From a virus, in the IMG/VR virus record IMGVR_UViG_3300044522_000339, positions 1-36,631 of that record: a DNA stretch of 36,631 bases, one strand, 5' to 3'. Below, one piece after another: positions 31,967 through 36,631 of the stretch. A program made the translations under genes and the position numbers. The notes under the pieces were generated by a model. That model saw nothing but the letters and a program-made list of their open reading frames with translations, made no database searches and was not told the origin of the DNA. How positions within the stretch are numbered: the stretch's first letter is position 1; every line of letters begins with the position of its first letter.

Positions 31967-32461
31967 ATGATTTCGATCCCCTTCACTCCAAGAGAAGTGC
32001 AAGCCACCGAATGGCGTTTACAACAAATATATGACGCTGCCGCCTTGGGGCTGAAAGGTGACAAGCTTGCCTTAGCCGCAGGAATGTTACCTTCCGAATA
32101 TCGACAGTTATGCCAGCTCGACCCTGTTGCTGAAATGGCAGCGTTGAAAGGCGCAGCTGATGGAGAATTGGAAGCGTCAACCCAGTTAAGAGAAGCTGCC
32201 AGAAACGGGGACGCTAAAGCGGCGCTATCAATACTGCAACACGCTCATGGTTGGACTGCCAAGCAGGAAATATCCATGTCAATTGAAACTATCAATATAC
32301 AATCTGCCCTAGATGAAGCGCGTAGCCGCGTCATAGAAGGTACGCACGTTACCCACACGCTTACACCCACCAAGGACATTAATGGCACAACAACCAATAT
32401 ACCGACCAGACGAAGAGCAAACGCTGATGGTGGAGTTATGGTCGCCAAAGATAGCGGATGA
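31967..32461 (+). CDS. Terminase small subunit
   Basis: A 164-residue protein expected to recognise the packaging site and load the large subunit. AAGGA lies 8 nt before the ATG. Residues about 5-50 are helical, with LGLKGDKLALAAGMLPSEYRQLCQ as a helix-turn-helix-like region. The helical middle (ELEASTQLREAARNGDAKAALSILQHAHGW) is the usual oligomerisation region ending in the conserved W-x-x-KQE step before the C-terminal tail. Similar order occurs in phage small terminases of the HTH type. The C-terminal 80 nt overlap the large-subunit gene in another frame. Confidence 0.82.
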   Translation: MISIPFTPREVQATEWRLQQIYDAAALGLKGDKLALAAGMLPSEYRQLCQLDPVAEMAALKGAADGELEASTQLREAARNGDAKAALSILQHAHGWTAKQEISMSIETINIQSALDEARSRVIEGTHVTHTLTPTKDINGTTTNIPTRRRANADGGVMVAKDSG

Positions 32462-33911
32462 TCCCGAAGCGTTTGTGCTGTTCGTGTTTCCTTGGGGGAA
32501 GAAGAACACCCCACTAGAACACTTTCACGGGCCGAGGAAATGGCAACGTGAAGTGCTAAGGGATATTGCTAACCATATTAAGGAGAATAAGGGTGAAGTG
32601 GATATGTCAACTCTGCGGTCAGCAGTATCATCTGGGCGTGGTATTGGTAAGTCTGCGTTAGTGGCGTGGCTAATTTTGTGGATGTTGACCACACGGGTTG
32701 GCTCAACGGTGATCGTGTCGGCTAACTCAGAATCTCAGCTAAAGTCCGTGACCTGGGGTGAACTGTCACGTTGGTACGCTATGTCTATCAACACGCACTG
32801 GTTTGAACTGTCTGCTACTAAGATGGCTCCTGCTACATGGTTGACCACGCTGGTGGAAAATCAACTGAAGAAGGGTACACGCTATTGGGGCGCAGAAGGG
32901 AAACTGTGGAGCGCAGAGAACCCCGACAGTTATGCGGGGGTTCACAACCATGACGGAATGATGCTGATCTTTGATGAAGCCTCAGGTATTCCTAATGAGA
33001 TATGGTCGGTAGGGGCTGGATTCTTTACCGAGAACATTCTTGATCGGTACTGGTTTGCTTTTAGTAACCCTAGACGGAATGAAGGGTACTTTTTCGAATG
33101 TTTTCATGGAAAGCGAGCGTTTTGGAAAAGTCGGACAGTGGACGCAAGAACTGTCGAGGATACCGACAAACAAGTATATGAGCAGATCATTGCGGAGTAC
33201 GGTGAAGATTCCTCCCAAGCACGAGTGGAAGTGTACGGCGAATTTCCATCAGCGGGTGAGGATCAGTTCATTTCACCTGACATTATTGAAGATGCGTTTC
33301 AGCGTCCTCAGTATAAGGATACAACTGCACCTATTGTTATCGGTGTCGATCCTGCTAGGGGCGGGGCTGACTCAACGGTGATTGTGGTCAGGCAAGGGCG
33401 TGACATCATTAATATTAAGCGCTACTCCGGTGAAGATACGATGGCGATTGTTGGACGGGTGATCGAGGCGATTGAGCAGTACCGCCCCACGCTGACGGTG
33501 ATCGATGAAGGGGGGCTGGGGTATGGTATTCTTGATCGCTTGGTGGAGCAACGGTATAAGGTCAGGGGCGTGAATTTTGGTTGGAAGGCGACTAATGCTA
33601 TCATGTGGGGCAACAAACGCGCTGAGATGTGGGGAACCATGAGGGATTGGCTGAAAACTGCCAGCATTAAGGAGGATAGGCAACTGAAGTCAGATTTAAT
33701 AGGGCCTATGAAGAAACCTAATTCGTCAGGTACAATCTTCTTAGAAGGTAAGAAAGAAATGCGGTCTAGGGGCCTAGCCTCACCTGATGCAGCGGACGCA
33801 TTAGCGGTTACTTTTGCGTTTCCGGTAGCCCAAAGGGAACAACGTGAACAACGTGAACAACGACCAAACAATTCATCCGGGGGCAGCGGTGGTTCTTGGA
33901 TGGGCGCTTAA
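32382..33911 (+). CDS. Terminase large subunit
   Basis: The 509-residue packaging motor. The ATPase domain has Walker A GRGIGKS (85-91) and Walker B MMLIFDEA (193-200, catalytic Glu199). The RNase H-like nuclease domain has Asp323 (GVDPARGG), Asp375 (VIDEGG) and Asp469/Asp472 (SPDAADAL), the expected metal-binding set. A short REQ repeat lies near residues 485-493, before a Gly/Ser-rich tail. It drives DNA into the procapsid through the portal and cuts it at the start and end of packaging. AAGGA about 5 nt upstream supports the ATG at 32382, which lies inside the small-subunit gene. Confidence 0.96.
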   Translation: MAQQPIYRPDEEQTLMVELWSPKIADDPEAFVLFVFPWGKKNTPLEHFHGPRKWQREVLRDIANHIKENKGEVDMSTLRSAVSSGRGIGKSALVAWLILWMLTTRVGSTVIVSANSESQLKSVTWGELSRWYAMSINTHWFELSATKMAPATWLTTLVENQLKKGTRYWGAEGKLWSAENPDSYAGVHNHDGMMLIFDEASGIPNEIWSVGAGFFTENILDRYWFAFSNPRRNEGYFFECFHGKRAFWKSRTVDARTVEDTDKQVYEQIIAEYGEDSSQARVEVYGEFPSAGEDQFISPDIIEDAFQRPQYKDTTAPIVIGVDPARGGADSTVIVVRQGRDIINIKRYSGEDTMAIVGRVIEAIEQYRPTLTVIDEGGLGYGILDRLVEQRYKVRGVNFGWKATNAIMWGNKRAEMWGTMRDWLKTASIKEDRQLKSDLIGPMKKPNSSGTIFLEGKKEMRSRGLASPDAADALAVTFAFPVAQREQREQREQRPNNSSGGSGGSWMGA

Positions 33912-33932
33912 CATTTTAATAGTTTAGGAATT

Positions 33933-36113
33933 ATGATGGCAAATTTAGATACAGATTCAATAATGGCGTCTTTTGATGCGGATGTGGAAACAGACCCAGA
34001 TCAAATGGATGAAGATACGCTAAAGGACATACGTGAACGCTTTAGTTCAGCTATAGAGTTTACGGCTACAAATAGACAAGAAATGTTGGATGACATTCGT
34101 TTTGCACGTTTAGGTGATCAATGGCCTGAGTCTGCAAAGTATGACCGTAATCGCCCAGGTAAAGAGCGCCCTATGCTGGTCATTAACCGTTTGCTTCAGT
34201 ATCGCGATCGCGTGGTCAATGAGATTCGTCAGAACACACCGAGTATTCGTATTCGTCCGGTCAACGATGAAGCCGATCAGGAAACAGCGGAAGTGTTGCA
34301 AGGGTTGATTCGTCACATTCAGGACAACAGCAATGCGGGTATGGCTTACGATACGGCTGTGGAATCACAAGTGGATATGGGTGTTGGCTATGTGCGTATT
34401 CGTAACGACTGGGCTGATGATGATTCATTTGACCAAGAGATTTACATTGACCGTATTCCTGATCCTTTTAAGGTGTACATGGACCCGCACAGCAAATCAC
34501 CAGATGGTTCCGATGCCGAATGGTGTATTTTAGCTGAAGAAATATCTAAAGATGAATTTGAGCGATTGTACCCAGGCGTTGAAGAAACGCATTTTGATGA
34601 TGCGGGTAATGGCGATGCTCAAGGTTGGTTTACCAAGGACAGTGTTCGTATTGCTGAATACTATTATATAGAACATGAAGAAGTCGAGATAGCTGACCCA
34701 CAAGACCCAACGCAAGTGCGTATAGCGGATAAAAAACGCTGTATGTGGTGTAAGGCTACTGGCGATACTATTTTAGAGCGTGGTGAGCTTCCTACGAAGT
34801 TTATACCTATTGTTCCAGTTATCGGGCATGAATTATGGCTACAAGGCAGACGCTATTTATCAGGATTAATCCGCAATGCTAAAGATGCTCAACGCCTATA
34901 TAACTATTATTTATCTGCTAATGCTGAAAATGTTGCTTTATCTCCTAAAGCTCCATTTATAGGGGTAGCAGGGCAATTTGAAACTGACCCTAATTGGGGA
35001 AGGGTAAACAAAGAATCAGTCGCCTACCTCGAATATGACCCCGTATCGATAGCTGGAACACCTGTTGGCTCACCTCAACGGGCGATGCCGCCACAATCAA
35101 GCCCAGCGATCATGCAAGCTATTCAATTAGCTGAAAATGACATCATGCAAAGCATGGGGATTTACCAACCAACGCTAGGCGCTCAGTCTAACGAAACGTC
35201 CGGTAGAGCCTTGTTATTAAGGCAAAAACAGGCCGATATTAATACGTTTCATTACCAAGACAACTTATCACGTTCAGTGCGTCAAATTGGCCGTGTCGTG
35301 TTGGATATGATTCCTAAAGTCTATGATCGTCCTAGAGTTGCGCGTATTTTAGGTGAAGATGGAACGCCAAGAACGGTTCAGCTTAACCCTAACATTCAAA
35401 CGCCGTCTGCTAATACTGAAAATAGCGCTATCGATTCAATATTTAATCCGACTATTGGACGTTATGATGTGGTTTGCGATGCAGGCCCTTCATATGCAAC
35501 TAAACGCGATGAAGCCGCCACGATGATGTTGACTTTAACCCAAGCAAATCCAGCACTATTTAATATCATTGGCGATTTGATGTTGAAAAACATGGATTGG
35601 CCTGGTGCTGAAGAAATTAGTAAACGTTTGCAAGCAATGTTACCTCCACAATTGCAAGCTCAAGCTAAGAGCGGGGATAAGATCAGCCCCGAAGTTTTAC
35701 AAGCTCAACAAATGATGGATCAATTAGCGGGGCAAATGGAACACATGGGTCAAGAAATAGCTCAACTCCGTGACCAACGCTCAATTGAACTTCAAAAACA
35801 AGAACGTGAATGGTTTGAAGCCCAAACTAAACGTATGGATGTGGAAGGTAAAATAATGATGACTGATAACCAATTACAGGCTGCGGTTAGAGAAAATTTA
35901 ACATTAATGATGGGGATGGGAACTCAAGAATTAGTAGAAAATAATGCAGAATTTGAACGATTAGAAATGCAAGCAATGGAACCTCCCATGCAGCCTCAAG
36001 GTATGCCTCAAGGTCAAGCACCACAAGGTCAGCCTATGCGACCCGGTGCTATGCGGAAGGAACCCGATATTGCAGCATTAACAAGTGAAGCTAAACCAGG
36101 AGAATCTATATGA
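33933..36113 (+). CDS. Portal protein, P22 family
   Basis: The 726-residue portal forms the dodecameric ring at one vertex, through which DNA passes. Length is equal to that of P22 gp1 (725). Residues about 30-110 carry the family's start (RERFSSAIEFTATNRQEMLDDIRF, split around 45, and RPMLVINRLLQYRDRVVNEI). The middle has GVGYVRIRNDW, and IPIVPVIGHEL and YNYYLSANAENVALSPKAP around 285-350. The C-terminal 150 residues are helical and Gln-rich, ending in a Pro/Gln-rich tail (MQPQGMPQGQAPQGQP), probably a barrel plus flexible end. GGA precedes two adjacent ATGs. The stop overlaps the scaffold start (ATATGA). Confidence 0.92.
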   Translation: MMANLDTDSIMASFDADVETDPDQMDEDTLKDIRERFSSAIEFTATNRQEMLDDIRFARLGDQWPESAKYDRNRPGKERPMLVINRLLQYRDRVVNEIRQNTPSIRIRPVNDEADQETAEVLQGLIRHIQDNSNAGMAYDTAVESQVDMGVGYVRIRNDWADDDSFDQEIYIDRIPDPFKVYMDPHSKSPDGSDAEWCILAEEISKDEFERLYPGVEETHFDDAGNGDAQGWFTKDSVRIAEYYYIEHEEVEIADPQDPTQVRIADKKRCMWCKATGDTILERGELPTKFIPIVPVIGHELWLQGRRYLSGLIRNAKDAQRLYNYYLSANAENVALSPKAPFIGVAGQFETDPNWGRVNKESVAYLEYDPVSIAGTPVGSPQRAMPPQSSPAIMQAIQLAENDIMQSMGIYQPTLGAQSNETSGRALLLRQKQADINTFHYQDNLSRSVRQIGRVVLDMIPKVYDRPRVARILGEDGTPRTVQLNPNIQTPSANTENSAIDSIFNPTIGRYDVVCDAGPSYATKRDEAATMMLTLTQANPALFNIIGDLMLKNMDWPGAEEISKRLQAMLPPQLQAQAKSGDKISPEVLQAQQMMDQLAGQMEHMGQEIAQLRDQRSIELQKQEREWFEAQTKRMDVEGKIMMTDNQLQAAVRENLTLMMGMGTQELVENNAEFERLEMQAMEPPMQPQGMPQGQAPQGQPMRPGAMRKEPDIAALTSEAKPGESI

Positions 36114-36631
36114 GCGATGAAGTTGAAATTGAAAGTCCAGTAGAGGTTCAAGAAGTTGAAACTCAAGAAGTTGAATCTGAGGCGGTAGAGTTGTCTGAAG
36201 AAGTTGCCGAAGCTGACCCTTGGTATAAAAAACGGATTGATGAACTGACTAAAGATAAGCATGATGCCAGAAGGCAAGCTGAACGCTTAGAACAAATGCT
36301 TGAAAAACAAGAGCAAATCCTTAGACAGTATTCACCTATTCAAGATCAAGCGCCATCAGCATTAGCGCCACCTGAACCATCGCAATTTGCAGGCGGTCAG
36401 TACGATCCTCGGTATATGGACGCAATGATGCAATATACCCGTGAATCTGCGGTTATGGAGGCTAAACAAGCGGTTGCACAGGAATATGAACAAAGAGCAA
36501 GAGCGCAAACACAGCAAGTTGCACAAGCGAAATTAGAAACTGCTGAAGCCGCAGCTCGTGTTAGATATGCGGATTATGATTCAATTATTGAAAGAATCAC
36601 TTCCGATCCGATACTGGCTCAGAACCAAACT
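36110..36631 (+). CDS. Scaffolding protein, N-terminal part (continues at base 128)
   Basis: The gene begins at the ATG at 36110, overlapping the portal stop, with GGAGA upstream. It has no stop before the window end; 522 bases equal 174 codons, and reading continues exactly at base 128 because 36505-36631 repeats 1-127. The N-terminus is very acidic (VEIESPVEVQEVETQEVESE), as in scaffolds that must stay soluble and exit the head. DPWYKKRIDELTKDKHDARR then leads into a coiled coil (about 38-75) and a Pro/Gln-rich linker. The C-terminal part is described at 1-424. Confidence 0.75.
   Translation, partial: MSDEVEIESPVEVQEVETQEVESEAVELSEEVAEADPWYKKRIDELTKDKHDARRQAERLEQMLEKQEQILRQYSPIQDQAPSALAPPEPSQFAGGQYDPRYMDAMMQYTRESAVMEAKQAVAQEYEQRARAQTQQVAQAKLETAEAAARVRYADYDSIIERITSDPILAQNQT
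36505..36631. repeat. Terminal overlap, identical to 1-127
   Basis: Exact second copy of the first 127 bases, inside the scaffold gene. It shows that the molecule is circular or circularly permuted; see 1-127. Confidence 0.95.

Noticed and set aside
32245-33871. Several minus-strand open frames opposite the terminase genes
   Set aside because: They lie wholly inside well-supported terminase genes and show no recognisable protein features.
1-36631. Search for reverse transcriptase/diversity-generating element, CRISPR array, integrase with attachment site, transposase and tRNA genes
   Set aside because: None found by eye. Repeats in the fibre genes are coding modules without a reverse transcriptase or template-repeat pair.

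Overview
This window is the genome of a tailed bacteriophage with a P22-like (podovirus) virion. It is shown as a circular contig opened at an arbitrary point. Bases 1-127 recur exactly at 36505-36631, so the unique unit is 36,504 bp. The split gene at the join, the scaffold, reads in frame across it. The host cannot be named from sequence. Strong GGAGG-type ribosome sites, AT-rich DNA, a GH24 lysozyme and P22-type head and tail genes fit a Gram-negative host of low to moderate GC. I see no integrase, CI-type repressor, phage RNA polymerase, tRNA gene or CRISPR array, so a lytic lifestyle is likely but not proven.

Layout. (A) 31967-36631 and 1-18920, plus strand: the late region. Order is small and large terminase, portal, scaffold, coat, a small head-associated protein, a pectin-lyase-like spike, a small fibre-associated protein, a gp4-like neck protein, a gp10-like tail hub, a long fibre with a C1q-like domain, a second copy of the fibre-associated protein, a sulfotransferase-like protein, a 2OG-Fe(II) oxygenase-like protein, three ejection-type proteins, a tail-collar fibre, and a lysis cassette (holin, XhlA-like protein, endolysin). 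(B) 23290 down to 18913, minus strand: about a dozen small, tightly coupled genes including a VRR-NUC nuclease, DUF3310, an HTH protein, a duplicated gene pair and an SNF2-type helicase. (C) 23400-29355, plus strand: a Cas4-like PD-(D/E)XK protein (DUF2800), a probable DNA-binding protein, family A DNA polymerase and a primase-helicase. (D) 31145 down to 29705, minus strand: very AT-rich small genes (two tiny membrane peptides, a GP88-family protein, a ribbon-helix-helix-like protein). (E) 31146-31966: about 820 bp of gene-free DNA with a promoter/operator, an AT-rich tract, repeated 19-bp and 14-bp elements, a near-perfect hairpin and long G/C/A/T runs. It is the best candidate for an origin or master control region.

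How it works together. Units B and C diverge from a 109-bp control region whose two arms carry matching sequence blocks, which suggests joint control of nuclease/helicase functions and the replication module. Unit C copies the DNA. Unit A packages it, builds the head and tail, ejects the genome and lyses the cell. Points most worth a second look: a hairpin between a strong Shine-Dalgarno and the DNA polymerase start that doubles as a terminator; the repeat-rich region E; the sulfotransferase/oxygenase pair embedded among structural genes; an adsorption-type domain fused to the gp4-like neck protein; and four repeats inserted in the gp10-like protein.
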